Source of the DNA: Steroidobacteraceae bacterium
GTDB lineage: Bacteria > Pseudomonadota > Gammaproteobacteria > Steroidobacterales > Steroidobacteraceae
Reading direction: 5' to 3'
Length of the DNA: 64,000 bases
NCBI GenBank assembly: GCA_025458905.1
Contig: JALORN010000024.1
Coordinates: 1-64,000 of the forward strand
Position 1 is the first letter of the stretch. The number at the start of each line of letters is the position of its first letter. The notes below the pieces were generated by a model. That model saw only the letters and a program-made list of their open reading frames with translations, made no database searches and was not told the DNA's origin. Positions 42,327-52,009 of this stretch are shown piece after piece. The translations under genes and the position numbers were made by a program.

Positions 42327-45300
42327 TCAGGCGAGCGGCGCGCGCTCGCGCTCCGCCCAGGCGTCCTCCAGCCGTCGCGCCGATACGGTGACGCGCGTGC
42401 GCAGCGCCTGCGCGAACAGCGACACGCGGAACTCCTCGAGCAGCCAGCGGAACTCGTCCTCGCCTGGCGGGCGCAGGCCGCGCTCGGCCCTGACGCGCTC
42501 GCGCCAGCGCGCCTCGAGCGGCGCGACCTGGGCGGCGAGCTGCGCGTCGCGGCGCGGGTCGCGCACGATCTTCTCCAGGCGCTGCTCGAGCGCCTGCAGG
42601 TAGCGCGGGAATTCCTGCAGCCGCGCGAGCGGCGTCACCCGCAGGAAGCCCGCGGGCACGAGCCACGCGAGCTGGGCGCGGATGTCCGCCACCGCCGCGG
42701 CCGGTACGGCGGCGGGCAGCTTCGACAGGGCCGCGAGCACCCGCCCGAGCCGCTCGAGGATGCCCTGGACCAGGCGCGAGATTTCCTGCGCCGGCAGGCC
42801 GACGCTGGCGCGCAGCGCCTCGACCCGCGAGTCGAACGCCGCCGCCGTGCGCAGCGGCTCGCGGCCCTCGAGGAACACGGTGATGACGATCCGGTCGAGC
42901 AGGTCCTCGCGCAAGTCGCGGTCGGTGCCGGGCTCGGGCTGCAGCACCGGGTGCGCCGCGAGCCCGCGGTAGACCAGTTCCGCCTGCACGTTCACCGGCA
43001 GGTCGCGCAGCAGCGGCTTCAGCTCGCGGGCGAGCACCAGCCGCAGCAGGCGCGCACAGCCATGCTCGTGGCTGATCCGCGCCTCGGGCGGCGTGGCGAA
43101 GGCACGCAGGCCGACGCTCGTGCCTTCGTCGACCAGCGCGGGGTAGCCGACCTGGCGCCGCCCCGCAGGCCCGGTTTCCTGCCGCTCCGGCAGGTCACCA
43201 AATACCCAGCTGCGTGCGCCGCTCGTGAGACGCGACTGGCGGGCGTAGTCCTCCTCGGAGGCTGCGGCATGTCGCCCCTGCAGCGCCGCGAGGCTGCGCG
43301 AGCGCGCGATCACCTGGTCCGCGTCGTCGAGCAGCAGGAAGTTCATCCGCAGGTGCGGCGGCAGCAGGTCTTCACGGAAGGCATCGCGGGTCACCGTCAC
43401 GCCGCCGGTCACGGTCAGCGCCTCGGCGAGCTGGGCGTGCAGCGAGCCCCGCCCGGGGTCGAGCCGCGGCAGAGCGCGCGCCACGGCCTCGGGTACCGGC
43501 ACGAAGTGCACGCGCAGGGCCTTCGGCAGCGAGCGCAGCAGCGCGGTGACCTTCTCTTCGAAGAGACCGGGCACCAGCCATTCGAACGGCTCCGGCGGCA
43601 GCTGGTTGAGCACGTGCAGCGGCACCAGCGCCGACACGCCGTCATCCTCGTGGCCCGGATCGAAGCGGTAGCGCAGCTGCACCACCAGGGGACCAGCGGT
43701 CAGGTGGTCGGGAAAGCGCGCCGCCTCGAGCTCGGCATCGCCCGGCGAGATGTCGCGCTCGGTCAGCCACAGCAGCTTCGGCTGCTTGGCCTCGGCCTCG
43801 CGACGCCAGCGCTCGAAGGCCGCGCCGGTCGAGATACCGTCCGGTAGCCGCGCGTCGAAGAAGTCGTACAGCCGGCCCTCGTCGACCAGCAGGTCGACGC
43901 GCCGGCCCTTCTGCTGAAGGTACTCGGTGTCCTGGAGCAGCTTGCGGTTGTGGGCGAGGAACGGCGCGCGCGCGTCGTACTCCATGCGCACCAGCGCGTG
44001 GCGGATGAAGAGCTCGCGCGCGGCCTTCGGGTCGACGTGCTCGTACGGCACGCGCCGTCCGGATGAGAGCGTCAACCCGAACAGCGTCACGCGCTCGTAG
44101 ACCGCGGCACGCGCGGCGCGCCGCTCCCAGTGCGGCTCGTAGTGCTGGCGCCGCACGAGGTGCGCGCCCACCTGCTCGATCCATGCCGGGTCGATGCGCG
44201 CGACGGTGCGCGCATAGACCTTGGTGGTCTCGACCTGCTCGGCGCTGACGATCCACGCTGGCCGCGTCTTGAACTGCCCCGAGCCGGGATGGATGTAGAG
44301 CTTGGTGCCGCGCGCCCCCAGGTACTCGGCCTGCTCGCGCCGCTGCGCGACCTGCGCGAGCAGCCCCGCCAGCAGCGCGCGGTGGATGGGCGCGTACTGC
44401 CCCGGCTGGGTGTTCGCCTGCAGCCCGAGCTCGCCCTTGACGACCTCCATCACCTGGCCGTGCACGTCCTGCCACTCGGTCATCCGCAGGTAGGAGACGA
44501 AGTTCTCCTTGCACCAGCCGCGCAGCTTCGCGCGCGACAGCGCCGTGCGCTGCTCGATGAAGGCGCGCCACAGCTTCAGCAGCGACAGGAAGTCCGACTG
44601 CTCGTCGCGCAGCGGCGCGTGCTTCTGGTCGGCCTGGGTCTGCTTGTCGGCCGGCCGGTCGCGCGGGTCCGGCACCGACAGCGCCGCAGCGATGATCGCC
44701 ACCTCCTCGAGGCAGTGTTCCGCGGCGCCAGCGAGCAGCATCCGTCCGAGCTTCGGGTCGAGCGGCAGCTTCGCGAGTCGCCGGCCGACCTCGGTCAGCT
44801 GCCCCTCCTCGGAAAGCGCACCGAGCTCGCGCAAGGTACGCTGGCCGTCGCGCACCAGGCGCCCGTCCGGCGGCTCGACGAACGGGAAGGCCTCGATGTC
44901 GCCGAGCTTCAGCGCGTGCATCTGCAGGATCACCGCGGCGAGGTTGGTGCGCTGGATCTCGGGCTCGGTGAACTCGGGCCGCGCCAGGAAGTCCTCTTCG
45001 GAATAGAGCCGGATCGCGATGCCGGGCCCGACGCGGCCGCAGCGCCCGGCGCGCTGGTTGGCCGAGGCGCGCGACACCTTCTCGATCGGCAGGCGCTGCA
45101 GCTGGCTGCGGTGGCTGTAGCGGCTGATGCGTGCGACCCCGGTGTCGATCACCGCGCGGATGCCAGGCACGGTCAGCGAGGTCTCGGCGACGTTGGTCGC
45201 GAGCACCACGCGCCGCTGGCCAGACGGGCGGAACACGCGCTGCTGCTCGTCCTGCGAGAGCCGCGAGTACAGCGGCAGCACCTCGCAGCCGCGCGGATGG

Positions 45301-46238
45301 TGCTTGCGCAGCGACTCGGCAGTCTCGCGGATCTCACGCTCGCCGCTCAGGAACACCAGGATGTCGCCCGGCTGCTCGCGCCACAGTTCGTCGACCGCGG
45401 CGAGGATCGCGGCCTGTTCGTCGACGGCGGTTTCGTCGTCTTGCTCGTCGAGCTGCACCGGCCGCCAGCGGATCTCTACGGGAAAGCTGCGGCCCGAGAC
45501 GTTGACGATCGGCGCATCGCCGAAGTGCCGCGAGAAGCGCTCCGGGTCGATGGTCGCCGAGGTGATCACGAGCTTCAGGTCCGGCCGCCGCGGCAGCAGC
45601 CACTTGAGGTAGCCGAGCAGGAAGTCGATGTTCAGCGAACGCTCGTGCGCCTCGTCGACGATGAGCGTGTCGTAGGCGTCGAGGAAGCGGTCACCCTGCG
45701 TCTCGGCGAGCAGGATGCCGTCGGTCATCAGCTTGACCAGGCCCTCGGGCCGGCTGCGGTCCTGGAAGCGCAGCTTGTAGCCGACCCCCTGCCCGAGCGG
45801 CGTGCCGAGTTCCTCGGCGATGCGCGTCGCGACCGCGCGCGCCGCGATGCGCCGCGGCTGGGTGTGGCCGATGATGCCGGCGACGCCGCGGCCGGCCTCG
45901 AGGCAGATCTTCGGCAGCTGCGTGGTCTTGCCCGAGCCGGTCTCGCCGCAGACGATGACGACCGGGTGGCGCTCGATGGCGCGGCGGATCTCGTCGCGGT
46001 GCGCCGCGACCGGCAGGTCCTCGGGATAGTGGATCGCCGGGACGCTCGCGCCGCGCGCCGCGCGCGCGGCGGCCGAGGCGGCGATCCGCTCGGCCAGCGC
46101 CGCCTCGGCGCGCGCGACGTCCTGGCCCCGCGCCCGCTCGCCGCGCAGCCGGTCGCGCTCGCGACGCAGCCGGAACTGGTCGCGACGCAGGCAGTCTTCG
46201 ATGGCGGGATCGGTGGGGGCGGTCAGCGGCCGGTTCAT
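42327..46238 (-). CDS. hrpA: ATP-dependent RNA helicase HrpA (DEAH box)
   Basis: A 1303-residue DEAH/RHA helicase acting on RNA and ribosomes. Walker A GETGSGKT is at 98-105, DEAH at 195-198 and SAT at 227-229; motif VI (QRAGRCGRVGPG) follows near 400. The helicase-associated and OB-fold domains and the HrpA-specific C-terminal region (DUF3418-like, about 690-1290) are all present, so the gene is full length. ATG at 46238. It stands alone; the neighbours are the PIN relic and a small basic protein. Confidence 0.95.
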   Translation of the reverse strand: MNRPLTAPTDPAIEDCLRRDQFRLRRERDRLRGERARGQDVARAEAALAERIAASAAARAARGASVPAIHYPEDLPVAAHRDEIRRAIERHPVVIVCGETGSGKTTQLPKICLEAGRGVAGIIGHTQPRRIAARAVATRIAEELGTPLGQGVGYKLRFQDRSRPEGLVKLMTDGILLAETQGDRFLDAYDTLIVDEAHERSLNIDFLLGYLKWLLPRRPDLKLVITSATIDPERFSRHFGDAPIVNVSGRSFPVEIRWRPVQLDEQDDETAVDEQAAILAAVDELWREQPGDILVFLSGEREIRETAESLRKHHPRGCEVLPLYSRLSQDEQQRVFRPSGQRRVVLATNVAETSLTVPGIRAVIDTGVARISRYSHRSQLQRLPIEKVSRASANQRAGRCGRVGPGIAIRLYSEEDFLARPEFTEPEIQRTNLAAVILQMHALKLGDIEAFPFVEPPDGRLVRDGQRTLRELGALSEEGQLTEVGRRLAKLPLDPKLGRMLLAGAAEHCLEEVAIIAAALSVPDPRDRPADKQTQADQKHAPLRDEQSDFLSLLKLWRAFIEQRTALSRAKLRGWCKENFVSYLRMTEWQDVHGQVMEVVKGELGLQANTQPGQYAPIHRALLAGLLAQVAQRREQAEYLGARGTKLYIHPGSGQFKTRPAWIVSAEQVETTKVYARTVARIDPAWIEQVGAHLVRRQHYEPHWERRAARAAVYERVTLFGLTLSSGRRVPYEHVDPKAARELFIRHALVRMEYDARAPFLAHNRKLLQDTEYLQQKGRRVDLLVDEGRLYDFFDARLPDGISTGAAFERWRREAEAKQPKLLWLTERDISPGDAELEAARFPDHLTAGPLVVQLRYRFDPGHEDDGVSALVPLHVLNQLPPEPFEWLVPGLFEEKVTALLRSLPKALRVHFVPVPEAVARALPRLDPGRGSLHAQLAEALTVTGGVTVTRDAFREDLLPPHLRMNFLLLDDADQVIARSRSLAALQGRHAAASEEDYARQSRLTSGARSWVFGDLPERQETGPAGRRQVGYPALVDEGTSVGLRAFATPPEARISHEHGCARLLRLVLARELKPLLRDLPVNVQAELVYRGLAAHPVLQPEPGTDRDLREDLLDRIVITVFLEGREPLRTAAAFDSRVEALRASVGLPAQEISRLVQGILERLGRVLAALSKLPAAVPAAAVADIRAQLAWLVPAGFLRVTPLARLQEFPRYLQALEQRLEKIVRDPRRDAQLAAQVAPLEARWRERVRAERGLRPPGEDEFRWLLEEFRVSLFAQALRTRVTVSARRLEDAWAERERAPLA

Positions 46239-46364
46239 GGCCGACCCGGGCGGGGGCCCGGTGCGGGTTCGGGAGGGAATCCGCAGTTTACCGTTCCGGC
46301 GACCCCGGCGACCTGGGCGACCCCGGCCAGCCCGCCGACCGCGCTGACCCCAGTGACCGCGACG

Positions 46365-46466
46365 CTAGCGCGCGGCCTTCTTCTCGCGCTTGGCCGCACG
46401 CTTCTCCTCGAGCGTCTTCGCGGGCTTCTTGCGGGTTTCCTTCTTGCGGTCCATTCCCTTGCTCAT
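46365..46466 (-). CDS. 33-residue basic protein (conserved small protein)
   Basis: MSKGMDRKKETRKKPAKTLE and a Lys/Arg-rich end form a 33-residue, highly basic peptide. Similar MSKGMDRKKE-type small proteins recur in Proteobacteria, without known function. A GGAG site eight bases upstream supports the ATG at 46466. The frame is open further upstream, but that part is unlike the family. The 126 bp between its stop and hrpA hold only degenerate GACCCCGGCGAC-like repeats. Confidence 0.65.
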   Translation of the reverse strand: MSKGMDRKKETRKKPAKTLEEKRAAKREKKAAR

Positions 46467-46604
46467 GGCTTCGCTCCGGTGGGCTTCGACCCCCGCATCA
46501 TGTGCGCGTCGTGGCCGCTTGGCCACTGCCCACGCTGGAGGACTGCGTGCGGGTGCAATCGCACGCCGCCGGCGCGGCGGGCGCCAGGGATCGGGCATCG
46601 GGCA

Positions 46605-47369
46605 TCAGGCGAAGGCCTTGGCGATGATCGGCCGGCTGGCGCGGACGATGCGCTCATGGGTCGACTGGATGCGTGGAGTGGGCCCGCCCACCACCAGCGC
46701 GAAGTGTCCACCGGCGGCCTCGACCGGCAGCGGGAAGGCGACCGCGGCCACGCCGGGGATCATCAGGTCGAAGCTGGCGAGATGGCCGCGCCGGCGCGCC
46801 GACTGGGCGTCGCGCAGCGCGGCCGCCGCGTCGAACGGGTGGCGACGCTCGCGGTGCTGCACGTCCTCGAGGATGCCGCGCACCTCGTCGTCGTCGAAGG
46901 TCGCGAGCACCGCGCGGCCCGCGCCGCTGCAGGGCAGCGGGCCGCCGCGGCCGACGTGCATCAGGATGCTACCGGCGAGCGTGCCGGGCACGAAGTGCTC
47001 GATCTGCAGGAAGTGGCCATTGCGGCCGCAGACGCTGGTGGTCTCGCCGGTGGCGCGCGCGACGTCGGTGGCGGTGGCCTGCAGCCGGCGCATCGGCAGG
47101 TCGAGCTCGCCCAGCCAGCGCCCGAGGTCGGCGAGCCGGCCGCTCGGGAAGTAAGTACGGCCGCGCGGGTCGTAGGACAGGTAGCCGAGGGCGGCGAGCT
47201 CGCGCGCCAGCACCAGGGCGCTCGCCTGCGGCAGCGACAGCGCGGACTCGATCTCGGTGGCGGTCAGCGGCCGGCGCTCGCGCCGGAACAGCTCGAGCAG
47301 GGCGAACGCCCGGCCGACCGACTTGCTGATGACCGTGGACACGACCGGCCCCCCTGGCTTCTGCGGCAT
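46605..47369 (-). CDS. IclR-family transcriptional regulator
   Basis: A 254-residue regulator. The N-terminal winged HTH (SVGRAFALLELFRRERRPLTATEIESALSLPQASALVLAREL) is followed by the IclR effector domain (VCGRNGHFLQIEHF, LPCSGAGRAVLATF, VAAVAFPLPVEAAGGHFALVVGG). It is divergent from the transporter gene at 47436 and probably controls the transporter-esterase unit. The start is uncertain: ATG 47369 lacks a Shine-Dalgarno sequence, GTG 47342 has an AGGGGGG six bases upstream, and GTG 47411 is also in frame. Confidence 0.88.
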   Translation of the reverse strand: MPQKPGGPVVSTVISKSVGRAFALLELFRRERRPLTATEIESALSLPQASALVLARELAALGYLSYDPRGRTYFPSGRLADLGRWLGELDLPMRRLQATATDVARATGETTSVCGRNGHFLQIEHFVPGTLAGSILMHVGRGGPLPCSGAGRAVLATFDDDEVRGILEDVQHRERRHPFDAAAALRDAQSARRRGHLASFDLMIPGVAAVAFPLPVEAAGGHFALVVGGPTPRIQSTHERIVRASRPIIAKAFA

Positions 47370-47370
47370 G

Positions 47371-47388
47371 GGGCGCTTGCAAGCGCCC
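47371..47388. promoter_or_regulatory. 18-bp perfect palindrome between the iclR-type gene and the transporter gene
   Basis: GGGCGCTTGCAAGCGCCC is a perfect palindrome in the short divergent region, directly upstream of the regulator's ATG and about 50 bp upstream of the transporter start. The position fits an operator serving both genes. A gataat-like element lies beside it on the minus strand (about 47400-47410). Confidence 0.5.
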
Positions 47389-47435
47389 ATCGCCGGCGTA
47401 AGATTATCCACGGTCCCTTCCGCATCAGCAAACTA

Positions 47436-48929
47436 ATGTCAGCGAAGCTGCATGCGCAGCCCGGCATCCCCGACGACGCCCTGCCCTTCGCGCTGCGGGC
47501 CGGCTGGGGCGTCGGCGGCCTCGGCTCCTACACGATCCTCTCGACCAGCTCGCTGCTGCTGCTGTTCTTCATGACCACTGCGCTCGGCATCGAGCCGGCC
47601 GTCGCCGGCGCCATCATGTTCGTGTCCAAGATCTACGACATGGCGCTGAACCCCGTCGTCGGCACGCTGAGCGACCGCACCCGTTCGCGCTGGGGCAGGC
47701 GCCGGCCGTACATCCTGGTCGGCGCGGCCCTCGCCTCGACCGCGCTGGTGCTGATGTTCAACGCGCCCGTGTTCGCGCGCGAATCGGCGACCATCGCCTG
47801 GATGGTCGCGACCCTGCTGCTGCTCGCCACCGGCTACACCTTCTTCAACGTGCCCTATCTCTCGATGCCGGCCGAGATGACCGGGAGCTTCCACGAGCGC
47901 ACGGTGCTGATGTCCTACCGGGTGTTCTTCGTGTCGGTGGCGACCCTGGTCAGCACCTCGGCGGCCCCGGCGCTGGTCGAGGCGATGGGCGGCGGGCGCA
48001 CGGGCTTCGCGGCGATGGCCTGGCTGGTCGGCGGCACCTGCCTGGTCGCGATGCTGGCCTGCTTCGCCGGCACCGCGCAGGCGCGCTTCACCGAGCCGAC
48101 GACGCTGCGGCCCGGTTTCGTGGAACAGGCGCGCACGGTGCTCTCGAACCAGCCGTTCCGGGTGTTCATCGGCGCGAAGTTCCTGCAGCTCGTCGGGCTG
48201 TCGGCCTCGTCGGTGGCGCTGCCGTTCCTGATGACCACGGCGCTCGGCCGCGGTGGCTACGGCCTCGCGACGTTCGGGCTCGCGAGCACCGTCGGCACGA
48301 TGGCCTCGATGCCCGCCTGGGTGTCGGCGTCGAAGCGCCTCGGCAAGCGCAACGTCTACGTCGCCTCGATCGTCGTGTTCGCGATCACCAAGTGCTCGTG
48401 GGTGCTCGCCACGCCGCAGGAGAGCGACTTCGCGTTCCTGGTGCGCGCGCTGCTCACCGGCATCACGGCGGGCGGCATCATGCTGCTCGGCACCTCGCTG
48501 CTGCCCGACTGCGCCGAATACGACTACCGCCGCACCGGCATGCGCCGCGAGGGGCTCTACTCCGGCTTCTACAGCTTCGTCGAGAAGACCGCGTTCGCGA
48601 TCGGCCCGCTGCTGTCGGGCCTGATCCTCTCGGCCGGCGGCTTCGTGAAGTCCACGGGCGGGGCCGCGCCGTTGCAGCCGCAGAGCGCGATCGACGCCGT
48701 CTACTTCACCTCCTCGGTGATCCCGGCGCTCGCGCCGCTGCTCAGCATCGCGTTCCTGTGGCGCTACCGGCTGACGCAGGAGCAGATCGCGGCGACGGTG
48801 CCACTCGCCGCCGCGGGCAGCGCGGGCACCGCGCCGGGTGCCGGCGCCGCGGCGTCGACCTCGGTGTCGGCCGCCGTGGTGCACCCGCCCGCCGCGCCCG
48901 CCGGACCGGCCGGGGCACCCACACGCTGA
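47436..48929 (+). CDS. MFS transporter, GPH (glycoside-pentoside-hexuronide:cation symporter) family
   Basis: A 497-residue inner-membrane transporter with about 12 membrane segments. The GPH signature is NPVVGTLSDRTRSRWGRRRPYIL after TM2, with PYLSMPAEMT and the second-half motif PDCAEYDYRRTGMRREGLYSGFYSF. The C-terminal 45 residues are an Ala/Pro/Gly-rich extension. The ATG at 47436 gives the family N-terminus; its ribosome-binding site is weak. With the divergent IclR gene and the tannase-family esterase 29 bp downstream it suggests uptake or export of an aromatic or glycoside compound; the substrate is unknown. Confidence 0.87.
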   Translation: MSAKLHAQPGIPDDALPFALRAGWGVGGLGSYTILSTSSLLLLFFMTTALGIEPAVAGAIMFVSKIYDMALNPVVGTLSDRTRSRWGRRRPYILVGAALASTALVLMFNAPVFARESATIAWMVATLLLLATGYTFFNVPYLSMPAEMTGSFHERTVLMSYRVFFVSVATLVSTSAAPALVEAMGGGRTGFAAMAWLVGGTCLVAMLACFAGTAQARFTEPTTLRPGFVEQARTVLSNQPFRVFIGAKFLQLVGLSASSVALPFLMTTALGRGGYGLATFGLASTVGTMASMPAWVSASKRLGKRNVYVASIVVFAITKCSWVLATPQESDFAFLVRALLTGITAGGIMLLGTSLLPDCAEYDYRRTGMRREGLYSGFYSFVEKTAFAIGPLLSGLILSAGGFVKSTGGAAPLQPQSAIDAVYFTSSVIPALAPLLSIAFLWRYRLTQEQIAATVPLAAAGSAGTAPGAGAAASTSVSAAVVHPPAAPAGPAGAPTR

Positions 48930-48958
48930 CGTCCGTTCCTTCGCCTCGAGGTCCGACG

Positions 48959-50605
48959 ATGATGCCGCGACGCACTGCCACGCTCCTGCGCGCCTGTGCC
49001 GCGCTGCTGCTGCTCTCGCTCGGGCTCGCCGCGCAGGGGGCACGCGCCGACGAGACCTGCGGCCGCTTCGGCGGCACGCCTGGGCAGCCGAACCCGCCCG
49101 AGGTGGCGGCGATCCTCGACCAGTTCCTGAGGATCCCCGACGCGCCCACGGTGATCACCGCGATCGAGTCGGTGCCGGCCGCCGGCACGCTGCCGGCCTA
49201 CTGCCGCTTCAAGGGCACGATCGCGCCGCAGGTCAACTTCGAGCTGCGGCTGCCGGTCGAGTGGAACGGCAAGTTCCTGATGCAGGGCTGCGGCGGCATG
49301 TGCGGCTGGCTGAACCTCGGCGCGGCCGAGGATTCGCTCGAGAAGCGCTACGCGGTGGTCAACACCGACATGGGCCACTCCGGCCCGCCCTCGGTGGCGC
49401 TGTGGGCGCTCGACAACCGCGCCGCCGAGCTCGACTTCGCCTACCGCGCGACCTGGACCACGGCGGTGGCCGCGAAGCGCATCGCCGAGGCCTTCTACGG
49501 CGCGGCGCCGAAGCGTTCGTACTTCAACGGCTGTTCGACCGGCGGGCGCCAGGGGATGCTGGCCGCACAGCGCTTCCCCGAGCTGTTCGACGGCATCATC
49601 TCGGGGGCGCCGGTGCTCAACCAGACCGGTACCGCGATGCTGCACCTGCTGTGGTCGGCGCGCGCGAACGTCGGCGCCGATGGCAAGCCGATCCTGAACA
49701 CCGCGCAGCTGAAGCTGGTCCACGACCGGGTGATCGCGGCCTGCGACCGCCTGGATGGCGTCGCGGACGGCCTGATCCCGGACCCGCGATTTTGCGGCTT
49801 CCGGGTCGAGACGCTCGCCTGCCGCGCGGGCACGAGCGGCGCCGACTGCCTGGGCCCCGCCGAGATCGGCGCGCTGCGCAAGCTCTACGACGGCGCGAGC
49901 AATTCCAGCGGCCGGCTCGCCTGGGCCGGCGGCGGCGGACTGCCGCTCGGCTCCGAGTACACCTGGTCGCCGGTGTTCGTGAACGAGGCCGGCAAGCACG
50001 GCGCGATCATCGCCGCGCCGTCGATGATCAGCCAGATCCTGCAGGCCAAGGTCTTCTACCGCGACCCCGGCCCCGGGATCTCGGTGACGGACTTCGACTT
50101 CGAGCGCGACCCGCCGCGGCTCGCACTGACGGAGGCGTTCTACAACGCGCAGAACCCGGACCTGCGGCGTTTCAAGGCGCGCGGCGGCAAGCTGCTGCTC
50201 TACCACGGCTGGGACGACACCGAGGTGACGCCCGGCAACACGGTCGACTACTACGAGACCGCGACCCGAACGATGGGCGGACCGGAGGCGACGCGCGACT
50301 TCTTCCGCCTCTTCATGGTGCCGGGCATGGGCCACTGCCGTCGCGGCAACGGCGCCGACGCGATCGACTACCTCGATGCGCTCGAGCGCTGGGTCGAGCA
50401 GGGCGAGGCGCCCGCGAAGCTGGTGGCGCACAAGCTCGTCAAGGAGCAGTCCTACCTCGGCCTGCCGCGGCCGCGTTTCCCGCTGAAGCCCGAGGAGTAC
50501 CAGTGGCGACGCCCGGTGTTCGCCTATCCGGACGTCGCGGTGTACGCCGGCAAGGGCGACCCGAACGACCCGGCCAGCTGGCAACCCCGCCGCCTCCAAA
50601 AATAG
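48959..50605 (+). CDS. tannase/feruloyl esterase family hydrolase, secreted
   Basis: A 548-residue esterase likely cleaving an aromatic (gallate, ferulate or similar) ester outside the cytoplasm. A Sec signal peptide (LLRACAALLLLSLGLAAQGARA) is followed by the tannase fold. The nucleophile is Ser193 in FNGCSTGGRQGM; the acid and base are probably in HGWDDTEVTPGN and PGMGHCRRG. Two ATGs lie in tandem at the start. The stop TAG lies inside a decayed repeat. It follows the GPH transporter by 29 bp. Confidence 0.88.
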   Translation: MMPRRTATLLRACAALLLLSLGLAAQGARADETCGRFGGTPGQPNPPEVAAILDQFLRIPDAPTVITAIESVPAAGTLPAYCRFKGTIAPQVNFELRLPVEWNGKFLMQGCGGMCGWLNLGAAEDSLEKRYAVVNTDMGHSGPPSVALWALDNRAAELDFAYRATWTTAVAAKRIAEAFYGAAPKRSYFNGCSTGGRQGMLAAQRFPELFDGIISGAPVLNQTGTAMLHLLWSARANVGADGKPILNTAQLKLVHDRVIAACDRLDGVADGLIPDPRFCGFRVETLACRAGTSGADCLGPAEIGALRKLYDGASNSSGRLAWAGGGGLPLGSEYTWSPVFVNEAGKHGAIIAAPSMISQILQAKVFYRDPGPGISVTDFDFERDPPRLALTEAFYNAQNPDLRRFKARGGKLLLYHGWDDTEVTPGNTVDYYETATRTMGGPEATRDFFRLFMVPGMGHCRRGNGADAIDYLDALERWVEQGEAPAKLVAHKLVKEQSYLGLPRPRFPLKPEEYQWRRPVFAYPDVAVYAGKGDPNDPASWQPRRLQK

Positions 50606-50632
50606 ATCAGATTTATTTTCGGATTTTTTTTC
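50597..50632. repeat. dispersed repeat, locus 4 (decayed, missing its GGGGAC cores)
   Basis: AAAAATAGATC is directly joined to AGATTTATTTTC. These are the outer parts of two inverted repeat units whose GGGGAC cores have been lost. The tannase stop codon lies within the left part, and the serine hydrolase ATG follows at 50636. The AT-rich island is conspicuous in this background. Confidence 0.6.
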
Positions 50633-50635
50633 GGG

Positions 50636-52009
50636 ATGAAGTCGATCGGTTCTTGTCTTCTGGCCGGGCTGCTGGTCAACGCAAGCGCGGCGGGACAGCC
50701 TTCCGTGCCCGCCGTCTCGCCGGCGGCGCCACCGGTGGCGACGCCGACGTTCGTGGTCGATGTCACGGGCCGTTTCTCGGCGGCGGAGGACGCGCTGTAC
50801 CAGCGGCGTCTCGACCTGCGCGCGCGGACGCTGGCCGACTTCGAGACCTACGACACCGTCGAGCCGGTGCCTGGCGCCGCGCGACACCGCCCGCTGCCGG
50901 CGGCCACGGCGCGCTCACGCTCGATCGCGCCGCAGGCGCTCGACGCGGCCGCGGCCTACGCGGCGTCGATGCCCTCGAGCGCGCTGTTCGTCTGGCACCG
51001 TGAGCGCCTGCAGCTCGAGCGCCACTTCGGCGGCCGTGCGCCGCAGGACCCGATCCTCGGCCGCTCGCTTGCCAAGCCGCTGGCCGCGATCGCGATCGGC
51101 CGCGCGATCGCGCTCGGGCGCATCCGCTCGCTCGAGCAGCCGGTCGCGGAGCTGCTGCCGGAGTGGCGCGGCGACCCGCGCCGCTCGCGGATCCGCATCC
51201 ACCACCTGCTCGATGGCACGGCGGGCTTCCTGCCACAGGGCTTCAGCGTGCGACGCGAGGACGTACTGAACCTCGCCTTCCTGCACCCGCGGCACGACGA
51301 GATCATCGTGCACGACTACCCGGTCGTCGCCGAGCCCGGCAGCGAGTTCTCGTACAACAACGCGCAGTTCGACCTGGTGGCCGTGCTGGTCGAGCGCGCC
51401 ACCGGCCGCCGCTACCACGAGTTCGTCGGCGAGGAGTTGCTGCGGCCGATCGGCGCCGCGGGCGGCGAGGTCTGGGTCAACCGCCCGGGCGGCGTCGCGC
51501 ACGCGGGATGCTGCATCCAGCTCCCGCCCGAGACCTGGCTGCGGCTCGGCGTGCTGCTCGCGCAGGACGGCCAGTGGAGCGGCCGGCGCCTGCTGCCGCG
51601 AGGCTTCGTCGCACGGATGGCCACCGGCACCCCGGCGAATCCGCATTACGGCCTCGGCGTCTACGTCGCCGGCCCCTACGTCGAGCGTCGCGGCTGGGCC
51701 GGCCCGCAGCGCACGCCCCCCGCGCTGCAGGTGCTGCACTCCGAACCCTACCTCGCCCGCGACCTCTTCCTGTTCGACGGCAACGGCAATCAGGTGATGT
51801 ACATCGTGCCGTCGGAACGCCTCGTGATCCTGCGTACCGGCACGGGCCCGAAGCGGCCGCTCGAGTGGGACAACAGCCGGTTGCCGAACGTGCTGATGCG
51901 CGGCATCAGGCGCACAACGGGCGAGCAGCCGCTCGTACCGCAGGCGCGACGCCAGCCCGGGATCGCGTCAGACGCCGAAGAAGAGGTAGTCGACCGCCGC
52001 CAGCAGTAG
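50636..52009 (+). CDS. serine hydrolase, beta-lactamase-like (family S12)
   Basis: A 457-residue exported hydrolase of the penicillin-binding protein-like/esterase group. A signal peptide (SIGSCLLAGLLVNASAAG) precedes the domain. The S-x-x-K motif is Ser144-Leu-Ala-Lys147 (LGRSLAKPLAA), and FSYNNAQFD supplies the Y-x-N element. It follows the tannase gene by 30 bp and may be part of the same unit. The last ~14 residues (about 51968-52009) are encoded antisense to the end of ccdB, so the C-terminus was probably altered when ccdAB arrived. Confidence 0.85.
   Translation: MKSIGSCLLAGLLVNASAAGQPSVPAVSPAAPPVATPTFVVDVTGRFSAAEDALYQRRLDLRARTLADFETYDTVEPVPGAARHRPLPAATARSRSIAPQALDAAAAYAASMPSSALFVWHRERLQLERHFGGRAPQDPILGRSLAKPLAAIAIGRAIALGRIRSLEQPVAELLPEWRGDPRRSRIRIHHLLDGTAGFLPQGFSVRREDVLNLAFLHPRHDEIIVHDYPVVAEPGSEFSYNNAQFDLVAVLVERATGRRYHEFVGEELLRPIGAAGGEVWVNRPGGVAHAGCCIQLPPETWLRLGVLLAQDGQWSGRRLLPRGFVARMATGTPANPHYGLGVYVAGPYVERRGWAGPQRTPPALQVLHSEPYLARDLFLFDGNGNQVMYIVPSERLVILRTGTGPKRPLEWDNSRLPNVLMRGIRRTTGEQPLVPQARRQPGIASDAEEEVVDRRQQ

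Noticed and set aside
46290-46364. GACCCCGGCGAC-like tandem pattern between hrpA and the small basic protein
   Set aside because: Units are irregular and imperfect; likely low-complexity GC sequence rather than a true repeat array.
44130-47435. Open frame on the plus strand running through hrpA into the transporter gene
   Set aside because: The first ~1100 residues are antisense to hrpA and iclR and match nothing; only the part from 47436 has transporter features.
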